A stretch of DNA of 32,856 bases from an uncultured Eubacteriales bacterium (GTDB lineage: Bacteria; Bacillota; Clostridia; Oscillospirales; Oscillospiraceae). The stretch covers positions 1 through 32,856 of the forward strand of contig URAZ01000032.1 in assembly GCA_900545925.1 (NCBI GenBank), read 5' to 3'. Shown piece by piece: positions 7,663-15,030 of the stretch (position 1 is the stretch's first letter; each line of letters begins with the position of its first letter). A model generated the notes under the pieces. The model did not search any database. It was not told the DNA's origin and saw nothing but the letters and a program-made list of their open reading frames with translations. A program made the position numbers and the translations under genes.

Positions 7663-8523
7663 TTACAGCTTCAGCTGACGCGCGGCGCATTCATAGGCGG
7701 TTTTGTAGTCCTGAAGTTCGCGGGCGGCGAGTTCCATAGCTTGCAGGAGCTCCCGTTCGAGCAGCTTTGGCAGCGGGCCTGTCCGTTCGGCCTGCCGCAG
7801 CGCGGTCATAGCCTCCGCGTACCGGCCGGAGGCCGACGCGAGGCGTGCCTGCAGGATCCGGTATTCCGCCCGGTCTTCCTCCGGCGGCGTGGAAACCGCG
7901 CGAAGTTCTGCCTCTGCGGCGACGGTTTTCCCGCGTTCAATCTGATAGCGGGCCATTGTCAGATGGTATCGGGCGCGGGGGCGTTGTGCGGCATAGGCCT
8001 GCCGGTAGTCCGCGAAAGCAGATTCCTCTTGCCCCAGACCCGTGTGCTGCGCGCACCGGGCTAAAATCTCCTGCAGATCCAGCGACAGCTGCGTGCTTTC
8101 ATAGACGCTTCCGGCGTTCCATGAGAGTCCCTGCTGCGCCAGATGACGCGCCGTGTCAAACCGTTCCGCCTCCAGCGCCCGCTGCGCGCACTGCACTGCG
8201 GCTATAGCCAGTGCCAGAGCCTGTTCGTCATCCGGCGCGTGCTCCGGCGCAAGATCGAGACAGGCGGCGTAATCGCCGCGTTTTAAACGGTCGCGCAGCT
8301 GCTGCGTGCGCTCGGCCTCCGCCTCATCCTGCTCGTCCGCCAGCAGCCACGAAAGCCGGACGTTCAGAACCGACGCCAGATATTCCAGCGTTCCGACCGA
8401 CGGAGAGGCCAGGTCATTTTCAATCTGTGAGAGCATATTGCGTGTGATGCGGTCACCTACGACCTGCGACTGCGTCATGCCGCGCGCGAGCCGCGTCTGC
8501 TTGAGTTTCTGTCCAAGCGTCAT
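7663..8523 (-). CDS. XRE-family regulator with helical repeat C-terminus
   Basis: A 286-residue protein. Residues 1-63 form a Cro/C1-type HTH: MTLGQKLKQTRLARGMTQ, then VVGDRITRNMLSQIEND and SPSVGTLEYLASVLNV. The remaining ~220 residues are alpha-helical, rich in Ala, Leu, Glu and Arg, with TPR-like periodicity (for example RARYHLTMARYQIERGKTV). The layout resembles Rgg/PlcR-type regulators, in which TPR-like domains bind peptides, but no peptide gene is evident here. A strong GGAGGTGA precedes the ATG. A 15-base palindrome lies at the predicted transcription start, consistent with self-repression. It is divergent from the amidohydrolase gene, which may be a target. Confidence 0.85.
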   Translation of the reverse strand: MTLGQKLKQTRLARGMTQSQVVGDRITRNMLSQIENDLASPSVGTLEYLASVLNVRLSWLLADEQDEAEAERTQQLRDRLKRGDYAACLDLAPEHAPDDEQALALAIAAVQCAQRALEAERFDTARHLAQQGLSWNAGSVYESTQLSLDLQEILARCAQHTGLGQEESAFADYRQAYAAQRPRARYHLTMARYQIERGKTVAAEAELRAVSTPPEEDRAEYRILQARLASASGRYAEAMTALRQAERTGPLPKLLERELLQAMELAARELQDYKTAYECAARQLKL

Positions 8524-8538
8524 CGTATCACCTCCTGC

Positions 8539-8591
8539 GTAAATGTCATTTACTCTGCATGTATTCTATCATATCGCATGTCCGTCCGCAA
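8539..8591 (-). promoter_or_regulatory. Promoter and palindromic operator of the XRE gene
   Basis: On the minus strand, TTGCGG (8591-8586) and TAGAAT (8568-8563) are 17 bases apart. Immediately downstream, around the expected start site, is the perfect palindrome GTAAATGTCATTTAC (8539-8553). The placement fits an autoregulatory operator for the XRE protein. Confidence 0.6.
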
Positions 8592-8609
8592 GCGGCATCG
8601 CATAAAAGG

Positions 8610-8637
8610 TTGATTTTCCGCGCACACATGATAAAAT
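8610..8637 (+). promoter_or_regulatory. Predicted promoter of the amidohydrolase gene
   Basis: TTGATT (8610-8615) and TAAAAT (8632-8637) are separated by 16 bases, about 30 bases upstream of the start codon. Confidence 0.5.
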
Positions 8638-8670
8638 AGAGATATCTGAACGAAAAGGATGGTTCCTGCC

Positions 8671-10026
8671 ATGCAGCGACTTCTGATCCGCAACATCAAA
8701 ACCCTTGTCTCCTGCGACGAGCAGGATACCGTATATGAAAACGTCGATCTCTACGCCGAGGACGGCGTGATCCGCGCCATCGGCCCGGCGCTCAAACGGC
8801 AGGCCGATGAAATTCTGGATGCCGGCCACATGCTCTGCTATCCGGGCCTTGTCAACACGCACCATCATCTGTACCAGCAGTTTTCCCGCAATCTGCCGCA
8901 GGTGCAGAATATGGAACTGTTCGATTGGCTGAAAACACTCTATGAGATCTGGAAAAATCTCGACGCGGAGGTTATCCGCCTGTCGAGCCTGACGGGCATG
9001 GGCGAACTCATGAAGCATGGCTGCACGACTTGCTTTGACCACCATTATGTCTTCCCGGCAGGTGCGGGCGATCTGATTGGGACGCAGTTTGAAGCCGCGT
9101 CGCAGCTTGGCATGCGCATGCACTGCTCACGCGGCTCTATGGATCTGTCCGTCAAGGATGGCGGTCTGCCGCCAGATTCGGTTGTGCAGACGGTCGATGA
9201 GATCATGGCTGACTCCGCACGCCTCATTGAAACGTATCACGACGCGTCGTTTGGCTCCATGCGGCAGGTCGCGCTCGCGCCGTGCTCGCCGTTCTCTGTC
9301 TCGGCGGAACTTCTGCGGCAGAGCGCCATGCTCGCGCGGCAGTACCATGTCCGCCTGCACACCCACCTGTGCGAGACGAAAGACGAGGAGAACTATATGC
9401 TCGAACGCGAGGGCATGCGCCCGCTGGCTTTCATGCAGACGCTCGGCTGGGTCGGCCCAGACGTGTGGTACGCGCACGGCATTCATTTTAACGATGAAGA
9501 ACTGAAGCTTCTGGCCGAAACAGGCACCGGCGTGTGCCATTGCCCGGCAAGCAACATGAAGCTGTCCTCCGGCATTGCACGCATTCCGGACATGCTGAAG
9601 CTTGGCGTGCCGGTCGGCCTCGGTGTTGATGGCTCCGCGTCCAACGACGGTTCGAGTCTCATGGAGGAACTGCGCACAGCGTTTTTACTGCACCGGCTCA
9701 ATTCCAGCCGCGAAGCACCCTCGGGCTACCATTTCCTGAAAATCGCTACGCGCGGCAGCGCGCGGCTGCTCGGCCGCAGCGACATCGGAAGCCTTGCCGT
9801 CGGCAAGTGCTGCGACCTGTTCCTGATTGACAGCCGCCGGATGGAACTTGTCGGGGCCTGCTATGATCCGAAATCCGTCCTCGCCACCGTCGGTGTGCGC
9901 GGACCGGTCGATTACACGGTCGTAAACGGAAAGATCACCGTCCGCGAAGGCCGCCTCGCCTGCATCGACGAGGAAAAGCTCGCCCGCGACGCGCAGAAAA
10001 AATGCACGGAGTATCTGGCAAAATAG
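8671..10026 (+). CDS. 8-oxoguanine deaminase-like amidohydrolase
   Basis: A 451-residue cytosolic metal-dependent amidohydrolase of the TrzN/AtzB/guanine-deaminase group. Metal ligands are visible in order: HHH in PGLVNTHHHLYQ, HTHLCE, HGIHFNDEEL and the catalytic aspartate in GLGVDGSASND. The DHHYVFPAGAGDLI segment and the LYQQFSRNLPQVQ region resemble enzymes shown to deaminate 8-oxoguanine, so purine-base deamination is the best guess; other aminated N-heterocycles remain possible. The ATG at 8671 is preferred (AAAGG about 12 bases upstream, family-like start QRLLIRNI); an in-frame ATG at 8659 would add four residues but abuts the AAAGG. Divergent from the XRE gene. Confidence 0.85.
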   Translation: MQRLLIRNIKTLVSCDEQDTVYENVDLYAEDGVIRAIGPALKRQADEILDAGHMLCYPGLVNTHHHLYQQFSRNLPQVQNMELFDWLKTLYEIWKNLDAEVIRLSSLTGMGELMKHGCTTCFDHHYVFPAGAGDLIGTQFEAASQLGMRMHCSRGSMDLSVKDGGLPPDSVVQTVDEIMADSARLIETYHDASFGSMRQVALAPCSPFSVSAELLRQSAMLARQYHVRLHTHLCETKDEENYMLEREGMRPLAFMQTLGWVGPDVWYAHGIHFNDEELKLLAETGTGVCHCPASNMKLSSGIARIPDMLKLGVPVGLGVDGSASNDGSSLMEELRTAFLLHRLNSSREAPSGYHFLKIATRGSARLLGRSDIGSLAVGKCCDLFLIDSRRMELVGACYDPKSVLATVGVRGPVDYTVVNGKITVREGRLACIDEEKLARDAQKKCTEYLAK

Positions 10027-10049
10027 AAGCAGAGGTTTCTCAGGTATAT

Positions 10050-10091
10050 CCTCCCTGCCTTGTGTAAATGCTAGGCGGGGAGGAGTTTTTT
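10050..10091 (+). promoter_or_regulatory. Terminator-like hairpin containing the DUF421 ribosome binding site
   Basis: CCTCCCTGCCT (10050-10060) pairs over 11 positions (one G-T) with AGGCGGGGAGG (10073-10083), and TTTTTT ends directly before the ATG at 10092. The 3' arm contains the purine-rich ribosome binding site of the next gene. The structure can act as terminator for the amidohydrolase gene and can hide the ribosome binding site. Confidence 0.65.
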
Positions 10092-10772
10092 ATGCTGATT
10101 TCACTCATTCGCGCTGTGATTTTGTATCTGGCGCTGATCCTCGTCGTCCGGCTCATGGGTAAGCGGCAGCTAGGCGAGATGGAGCCGATGGAATTCGTTG
10201 TGACGATGCTGATTGCAAATCTGGCCGCCGTGCCGATGCAGGAAACGGGCACGCCGCTTTTGGCGGGCCTGCTGCCGATTTTGGTCGTGTTGAGCGTGGA
10301 ACTGGTTTTGTCCGTGCTGACATACCGGAGCGTGGGCATGCGGCGGTTCCTGTGCGGCAAACCAGTTATTTTGATCGAAAACGGGCGGCTCTTGCAGCAG
10401 AATCTCAAAAAAACGCGCGTCAACACGGACGAGCTTTCAGAATATCTGCGCATCCAGGGCGTGACGGATCTTTCGCAGGTGCAGTACGCCATTCTGGAGA
10501 CGAGCGGCGCGATCTCAACGTTCCTCTATCCGAAATATGAACCCGCGCCTGCCAAGGACGCCGGTGTGCAGGTGAGCGGGCGGAAGCTGCCCATTACCGT
10601 CATTGCCTCCGGGCGGCTCATGCGGCAGAATCTGACGCTTCTGGGCCGGGATGAGGCGTGGGTGCAGGATATTTTGAAAAACTACAACTGCCGCGTGCAG
10701 GACGTGTACCTGCTCACGAGCGAGCCGGACGGCAAGCTGTATTTTGCTGCCATGCGGGAGGATGAGACATGA
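10092..10772 (+). CDS. DUF421 membrane protein (YetF/YrbG-like)
   Basis: A 226-residue protein of the DUF421 family. Three N-terminal transmembrane helices (about residues 3-20, 34-52 and 57-76) carry the signature VRLMGKRQLGEMEPMEFVV; a soluble C-terminal domain follows, with GKPVILIENGRL and the TDELSEYLRIQGVTDLSQVQYAILE block. Its function is unknown; Bacillus homologues are membrane-associated and several are expressed in spores. The start at 10092 is chosen because GGGGAGGAG sits six bases upstream; the open frame begins slightly earlier. Its last four bases overlap the DUF4363 gene, a pairing common in Clostridia. Confidence 0.92.
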   Translation: MLISLIRAVILYLALILVVRLMGKRQLGEMEPMEFVVTMLIANLAAVPMQETGTPLLAGLLPILVVLSVELVLSVLTYRSVGMRRFLCGKPVILIENGRLLQQNLKKTRVNTDELSEYLRIQGVTDLSQVQYAILETSGAISTFLYPKYEPAPAKDAGVQVSGRKLPITVIASGRLMRQNLTLLGRDEAWVQDILKNYNCRVQDVYLLTSEPDGKLYFAAMREDET

Positions 10773-11149
10773 AGCATATTCTGATCGCGTGTCTTGTGTT
10801 TGCGCTCTGCCTTGCCGTGGGGCTGTTTTCCCTGTTTTATGTGCGCGCGTCCGGCGAGGAAACAGTTGCGCTGCTGGAGCGTTCTATCCGGCAGGCGGAA
10901 GGGGAGAACTACACCGCAGCGGCGGCGTCGCTGCAGCAGGCAAAGCAGGTTTGGGAGGGCCGCGAAACAATTCTTGGAATTTTTTTGCACCATGAGGAGG
11001 TTGACGAGATTCTGGCCCTGTTTGCGCAGCTCGAGGCGTTTATCAAGCTGGAAGATCTGGACGATTACCTCGCCGCCTGCGGCGAACTCACCGCCCGCCT
11101 CGAACACGTCCGCCGCATGGAACTGCCGACGGTGGAGAACGTGATGTAG
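10769..11149 (+). CDS. DUF4363 family membrane-anchored protein
   Basis: A 126-residue protein with an N-terminal hydrophobic helix (residues 4-24, likely an uncleaved anchor) and a helical extracytoplasmic part beginning RASGEETVALLERSIRQAE. The GIFLHHEEVDEI segment near residue 72 is typical of DUF4363. The family has no known function but is regularly coupled to DUF421, as here (ATGA overlap), so the two probably act together at the membrane. No terminator-type hairpin with a T run follows; the next feature is a dispersed repeat. Confidence 0.85.
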   Translation: MKHILIACLVFALCLAVGLFSLFYVRASGEETVALLERSIRQAEGENYTAAAASLQQAKQVWEGRETILGIFLHHEEVDEILALFAQLEAFIKLEDLDDYLAACGELTARLEHVRRMELPTVENVM

Positions 11150-11161
11150 GGAACGCAGTTG

Positions 11162-11265
11162 GTAGGGGCGGGACTCTGCTCCGCCCGGCAGGATGCAGCG
11201 TTTTTACAGAAATCCGCAGCAAACTCGTAACTTCCCAGCGGGCCGATGTGGGCATCGGCCCCTAC
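11162..11265. repeat. 104-base dispersed repeat with GTAGGGGC termini
   Basis: The element is bounded by GTAGGGGC (11162-11169) and GCCCCTAC (11258-11265). Its left end has the palindrome GGGGCGGGACTCTGCTCCGCCC and its right end GGGCCGATGTGGGCATCGGCCC. The internal stretch around 11205-11240 is similar to that of the copy at 14926-15030, and the last 26 bases are identical in both. It carries no coding frame. Confidence 0.75.
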
Positions 11266-11284
11266 GGTCAAGTGGGCAAATGCC

Positions 11285-11448
11285 TAGGGTGTATCTGAAA
11301 ACTCCCAACGCACCCGGACAGCGGACCTTTTCACGCTGCGCTGCACCATTTTTCCTTGAAATACGTCAGTATTCCTGCGAAAAAATATCTTGCTCAGCGC
11401 AAAAATTTCTCGCTGCCGGTCACATTGGGAGTTTTCAGATACACCCTA
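11285..11448. mobile_element. 164-base MITE with 24-base perfect terminal inverted repeats
   Basis: Bases 11285-11308 (beginning TAGGGTGTATCTGAAAACTC) are the exact reverse complement of 11425-11448. Each end begins with TA, as expected for an IS630/Tc1-mariner-type element that duplicates a TA target, leaving 22-base repeats starting GGGTGTATC. The interior is non-coding and contains inverted segments. A transposase acting in trans would be needed; none is in the window. Confidence 0.85.
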
Positions 11449-11489
11449 CGAGTTTGCATTGGACGTTTGCTTTTCGCAGGCGCTTTAAA

Positions 11490-11519
11490 GAAAAACCGCC
11501 CCGCTGGCGCAGCGGGGCG
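11490..11519 (-). terminator. Intrinsic terminator of nrdR
   Basis: Read on the minus strand, CGCCCCGCTG, a three-base loop and CAGCGGGGCG are followed by GTTTTTC, directly after the nrdR stop codon. Confidence 0.85.
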
Positions 11520-11526
11520 TAGTGTT

Positions 11527-11982
11527 TTAGCGTTCTTCGAGAATTTTGTTCAGTTCGCGCATGAAGCTGTCGATGTCCTTAAACTGGCGATAGACGGATG
11601 CAAAGCGGACATAGGCGACTTCGTCGAGCGGCTTGAGACGCTCCATGACCAGTTCGCCGATTTTCTCTGTGGAGATTTCCCGGTCAAGCGAGTTCTGGAT
11701 GGCCTGCTCGATTTCGTCGGTGGCTCTTTCCAGTTCAGCCAGCGGGACGGGGCGCTTTTCACATGCGCGGAGCATGCCGTTGAGGATCTTATTGCGGTCG
11801 AACTGCTGCCGGCTGCTATCGCGCTTGATGACGACGATGGGCAGGCTTTCGACTGTTTCATATGTAGTAAACCGCTTCTGACATTGCAGGCATTCACGGC
11901 GGCGGCGAATGCTCACCCCGTCGTCCGAATGACGGGAATCGACGACCTTGCTCTCCTGATAGCCGCAGTACGGGCATTTCAT
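11527..11982 (-). CDS. nrdR: Transcriptional repressor NrdR
   Basis: A 151-residue NrdR, the ATP/dATP-sensing repressor of ribonucleotide reductase genes. The zinc ribbon has MKCPYCG at the start and ECLQCQKRFTTYE near residues 30-42; the ATP-cone follows from about residue 49 (LPIVVIKRDSSRQQFDRNKI). Length and order match the family. The ATG at 11982 follows GAGAGGAG; the open frame extends 15 codons further without family similarity. No nrd operon or NrdR-box pair was recognised nearby, so targets are elsewhere. A good promoter upstream and a strong terminator downstream make it monocistronic. Confidence 0.97.
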   Translation of the reverse strand: MKCPYCGYQESKVVDSRHSDDGVSIRRRRECLQCQKRFTTYETVESLPIVVIKRDSSRQQFDRNKILNGMLRACEKRPVPLAELERATDEIEQAIQNSLDREISTEKIGELVMERLKPLDEVAYVRFASVYRQFKDIDSFMRELNKILEER

Positions 11983-12046
11983 GGCGAAAACTCCTCTCTT
12001 CTTTCGGCGGACGCGCATCTTGCGCATCTGTCCATTTTCTGTTATG

Positions 12047-12075
12047 ATTGTAGCAAAAAAGAGAGGCCTTGTCTA
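12047..12075 (-). promoter_or_regulatory. Predicted promoter of nrdR
   Basis: On the minus strand, TAGACA (12075-12070) and TACAAT (12052-12047) are 17 bases apart, directly downstream of the DUF6514 gene, leaving a leader of about 60 bases. Confidence 0.65.
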
Positions 12076-12082
12076 CTTTTTT

Positions 12083-12358
12083 CTACAGCCAGTCCTGGAG
12101 GACGTCGTTCAGCGAATCCGGCGTAACGGCGAAGTAGGCCAGCTGATCGATGAGCGTGAAGATGCGGGTGCCGCGCATGGTGATGCGCGGGATACCGGCG
12201 TAGCACTGCGCCTCGCCGGTCTGCGCGAGGATCTCTACGCCGTAGCATTCTGCGCAGCCGCCCAGCACGCTGTCATTGAGCAGATAATATTCCAAATGCA
12301 GCGGCGTGCCCTCCTGTGTTTTGATGTCTTTTGTGTGAATCAGGCTTTTGTTTCTCAT
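12083..12358 (-). CDS. DUF6514 family protein
   Basis: A 91-residue protein matching the DUF6514 family common in Clostridia: a beta-rich N-terminal part (LHLEYYLLND, then ECYGVEILAQTGE) and a helical C-terminus with the conserved VTPDSLNDVLQDWL ending. It has no signal peptide or membrane helix. Function is unknown. The ATG at 12358 follows GGGAGGGAG. A weak promoter, TTGGTT (12412-12407) with TATGGT (12390-12385), 16-base spacing, lies upstream on the minus strand. It is followed by the separate nrdR promoter. Confidence 0.75.
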   Translation of the reverse strand: MRNKSLIHTKDIKTQEGTPLHLEYYLLNDSVLGGCAECYGVEILAQTGEAQCYAGIPRITMRGTRIFTLIDQLAYFAVTPDSLNDVLQDWL

Positions 12359-12426
12359 GGTGTTCTCCCTCCCAAGTCTATTGAACCATAACTTCTGCAA
12401 TTCGCAAACCAAAAAATTTCGCATGA

Positions 12427-12518
12427 TTCGACAAAACTACCGGGATTTTTGATAATTTTTACGGAAAAATAAAACGCGTTTTGGAAGAATTGTATAAGCC
12501 GGAGCGGCTTTTGTCGAA
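12427..12518. repeat. 10-base inverted repeat upstream of yihY
   Basis: TTCGACAAAA (12427-12436) and TTTTGTCGAA (12509-12518) are perfect inverted copies 72 bases apart in the region between the divergent DUF6514 and yihY genes. The second copy ends 26 bases before the yihY start. It may be a paired protein-binding site or chance. Confidence 0.35.
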
Positions 12519-12544
12519 AACTTTCGGGTATAGGAGGGGAACGG

Positions 12545-13387
12545 ATGGAACTGAAAAAGCGGGTCGAACAGCTGCTTGCACGCATTGCGGCCATGCAGAT
12601 CCCCATTTACGCGGGCAACGCGTCGTTTTTCCTGCTGCTGTCCGTATTCCCAATCGTGAGTTTGCTGCTGTCCCTGCTTCCGTATACGCCGTTGACGCTG
12701 GAGCATCTGCTCGGCTTCTGCGCGCAGCTTGCGCCGGACTGGCTGATGCGACTGCTGGAATATTTTATCAGGACACTCTATAAGTCGAGTTCGGCGGCAA
12801 TCATCTCGGTCAGCGTCGTGCTGACGCTCTGGTCGGCCTCAAAGGGGATGTTGAGCCTTTTGTACGGGCTTGATGCCGTGTTGGAGGTGCGCGAAACGCG
12901 CCGGTATCTGCGCAGGCGGCTTTTGTGCGTGCTGTACACGGTCGGGATGCTGCTGGCGCTGCTGCTGACGTTGGGACTCTATGTCGGCGGACAGGCGCTG
13001 CTGACATTTTTGCTCGCACGCGGCTTTTCTTTTGCAGCCGTGCTCGAACCGGTCCTGCAAAACCTGCATCTGTATTCGCTTGTTTTGCTGACGGCGCTGT
13101 TTACAGGCGTGTTTCTGGCCCTGCCTGATAAGCGGCAGCGGTTTGTCCATGTTCTGCCCGGCGCGGCGGGCGCAGCCTGCGCGTGGGTGATCTATTCGGA
13201 AATCTATTCTTGGTATGTTAATCACATCGCCAAAGCTTCGGCGCTCTATGGAAGCTTGTCTGTGCTGCTTTTGATGCTCCTGTGGCTGTATGCGTGTATC
13301 TCCATTTTGTTTTACGGCGCGCTTCTGAACCATGCGCTGTTTGACTGGAAGAAAAAGAAGGAGAAGCCGGAATGTTCGGATATGTGA
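12545..13387 (+). CDS. YihY/BrkB family membrane protein
   Basis: A 280-residue integral membrane protein of the YihY/BrkB (virulence factor BrkB) family with six hydrophobic segments: roughly residues 24-46, 78-100, 125-150, 165-190, 200-222 and 234-260. The ASFFLLLSVFPIVSLLLSLL segment and SLSVLLLMLLWLYACISILFYGA near the C-terminus are typical. Once annotated as ribonuclease BN by error; transport or envelope roles are suggested but unproven. The start follows TAGGAGGGG. The last 16 bases overlap the DUF5685 gene, giving a three-gene operon with the dnaJ-like gene. Confidence 0.92.
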   Translation: MELKKRVEQLLARIAAMQIPIYAGNASFFLLLSVFPIVSLLLSLLPYTPLTLEHLLGFCAQLAPDWLMRLLEYFIRTLYKSSSAAIISVSVVLTLWSASKGMLSLLYGLDAVLEVRETRRYLRRRLLCVLYTVGMLLALLLTLGLYVGGQALLTFLLARGFSFAAVLEPVLQNLHLYSLVLLTALFTGVFLALPDKRQRFVHVLPGAAGAACAWVIYSEIYSWYVNHIAKASALYGSLSVLLLMLLWLYACISILFYGALLNHALFDWKKKKEKPECSDM

Positions 13388-14199
13388 TTGCCGACCTTGC
13401 GCGGCTGGATGAGGCGCAGAGGACGCGTTACAAGAGTGTTTACTGCGGCCTTTGCCGTGCGCTGTTCCACAGCTATGGGCCGGTTCCAGCGCTGGCACTG
13501 ACGTATGACATGGCGTTTTTGACGCTGTTTTTGTCTGCGCTCTATGAACCGGCTGAAAAAACGGGCGCGGCGCGCTGCCTGCGCCACCCGGCACAAGCGC
13601 AAAGTTGGACGCAGACAGAACTGACCGGCTACGCGGCGGCGATGAACTGTCTGCTTGCCTACGAAAACCGCCGCGACGACTGGCACGACGACAGGAAACT
13701 TTCCGCCGCTGCCGCAGCGGGGCTTCTGGGCCGCGGCGCGAAGCGGGCCGCCGCGCAGTACCCGGACAAGGCTGCCGCCATCCGCACTTCGCTTCAGATG
13801 ATCGCGCAGGCAGAGGAAGACCGCACGGCCTATTCCGAAACGCCTGCCAATGCGTTCGGCGGTCTGATGGCAGACTTGTTTACGGTAAAGGAAGACCGCT
13901 GGACGCCCGTCCTGCGGCAGTTTGGACGGAGTCTCGGTAAGCTGATCTATTTTATGGATGCTGCCTGTGATTTGGAGGCAGATCGAAAAAAGAACCAATA
14001 CAATCCGCTGGCGCTGCTGGGTATACAGAGCGGTGCGGATTTCCGCCCGCAGCTGACGCTTTTAGCGGGTGATGCGGCAGAGGCGTTTGAGTGCCTGCCG
14101 ATCGTACAGGACGCGGCGCTCTTGCAGAACATCCTATATTCCGGTGTCTGGACGCGCTTTGACGCGGCTTTTGCGGCAAAGCAGGAGGGACAAACATGA
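13372..14199 (+). CDS. DUF5685 family protein
   Basis: A 275-residue soluble protein of the DUF5685 family. The N-terminus reads MFGYVIADLARLDEAQRTRYKS, then VYCGLCRALFHSYGPVPAL and LTYDMAFLTLFLSAL, typical of this clostridial family, which is helical with conserved cysteines (YCGLC here). A later FMDAACDLEADRKKNQYNPL segment resembles Asp-rich metal-binding motifs. Function is unknown. It overlaps yihY by 16 bases and the dnaJ-like gene by four bases, and AAGGAG within the yihY end serves as its ribosome binding site. The DUF5685-DnaJ pair is conserved in relatives and suggests a shared process. Confidence 0.87.
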   Translation: MFGYVIADLARLDEAQRTRYKSVYCGLCRALFHSYGPVPALALTYDMAFLTLFLSALYEPAEKTGAARCLRHPAQAQSWTQTELTGYAAAMNCLLAYENRRDDWHDDRKLSAAAAAGLLGRGAKRAAAQYPDKAAAIRTSLQMIAQAEEDRTAYSETPANAFGGLMADLFTVKEDRWTPVLRQFGRSLGKLIYFMDAACDLEADRKKNQYNPLALLGIQSGADFRPQLTLLAGDAAEAFECLPIVQDAALLQNILYSGVWTRFDAAFAAKQEGQT

Positions 14200-14831
14200 T
14201 CGACGATCCATATAGCGTGCTCGGCCTGACGCCGGACGCAAGCGACGAAGAGGTCAAGCGCGCTTACCGCGCACTGGCAAAAAAATATCACCCGGACATG
14301 AATCCGGGCGACCAGCATGCGGCGGAGATGATGAATCAAATCAATGCCGCCTATGACCAGATCAAAAATCCGCAGCCGCGTGTGAACACGCAGCAGCGAA
14401 GCTATCAGGAGGATCCCTTCGCGGGCTGGTACCGGCAAGGCTATCAGGATGCGTGGTCGGGCGGCGATCCAATGGAGTCTGCGCGGCGGTACATCTTTGT
14501 GCAGGAATACGAACGGGCGCTGCGCGAGTTGAGCACTGTCCCAGAGGCGCAGCGTACAGCGCAGTGGTACTATCTTGCCGCCGTTGCCAACACGAACCTT
14601 GGAAACCGGGTGCTCGGCTATGAGCAGATCACAAGAGCCTGCGCCATGGACCCGGCGAACGCAGAATACGCCGCCGCCCGCGACCAGATCGGCCGCAGCG
14701 GCACAGTCTACCACAGCCGTCAGACCGGCTTCGGTTTTGAACACATCGACCTGAGCCGTGCCTGCTGCGGTGTGTGCGCTGCAATGTCCTGCCTTTCCGG
14801 CGGCGGCTGCCCGGTGATTCTGTGCTGTTGA
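14196..14831 (+). CDS. J-domain protein with cysteine-rich tail
   Basis: A 211-residue protein. Residues 3-58 are a J-domain (DPYSVLGLTPDASDEEVKRAY, then KKYHPDMNPGD with the essential HPD), which would stimulate the ATPase of DnaK. It lacks the Gly/Phe and zinc domains of true DnaJ. Residues 95-165 look TPR-like (ARRYIFVQEYERALRELSTV). The C-terminus is cysteine-rich, ending ACCGVCAAMSCLSGGGCPVILCC, which may bind metal. It is the third gene of the yihY-DUF5685 operon, started at the ATGA overlap. A specialised co-chaperone for the DUF5685 protein is a reasonable inference, not shown. Confidence 0.88.
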   Translation: MIDDPYSVLGLTPDASDEEVKRAYRALAKKYHPDMNPGDQHAAEMMNQINAAYDQIKNPQPRVNTQQRSYQEDPFAGWYRQGYQDAWSGGDPMESARRYIFVQEYERALRELSTVPEAQRTAQWYYLAAVANTNLGNRVLGYEQITRACAMDPANAEYAAARDQIGRSGTVYHSRQTGFGFEHIDLSRACCGVCAAMSCLSGGGCPVILCC

Positions 14832-14860
14832 GAGAAAGACTGTTCTTTTGAGGCGGGGTG

Positions 14861-14869
14861 TGCTATAAT
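14861..14869 (+). promoter_or_regulatory. Extended -10 promoter facing the 14876-15448 region
   Basis: TGCTATAAT (14861-14869) is an extended -10 element. No good -35 is present at the usual distance, as is allowed for extended -10 promoters. It points into the long intergenic region before ruvC and may start a leader or a small RNA. Confidence 0.45.
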
Positions 14870-14925
14870 ATTTCCGCAAAATCTGAAGCAGTCTGAACGT
14901 TCAGCCGCTGTCCGTGTAAAGCTTT

Positions 14926-15030
14926 GTAGGGGCCGATGCCCACACCGACCCGGCGACATACGCCGATTTTACGGGAATCTGCGGCGAATTCATAACTTCT
15001 CATTGGGCCGATGTGGGCATCGGCCCCTAC
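14926..15030. repeat. 105-base dispersed repeat, second copy
   Basis: Bounded by GTAGGGGC (14926-14933) and GCCCCTAC (15023-15030). The right-hand palindrome and much of the interior match the copy at 11162-11265 in the same orientation. The left-end hairpin is more diverged (GCCGATGCCCACACCGACC). No coding frame. Confidence 0.75.
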
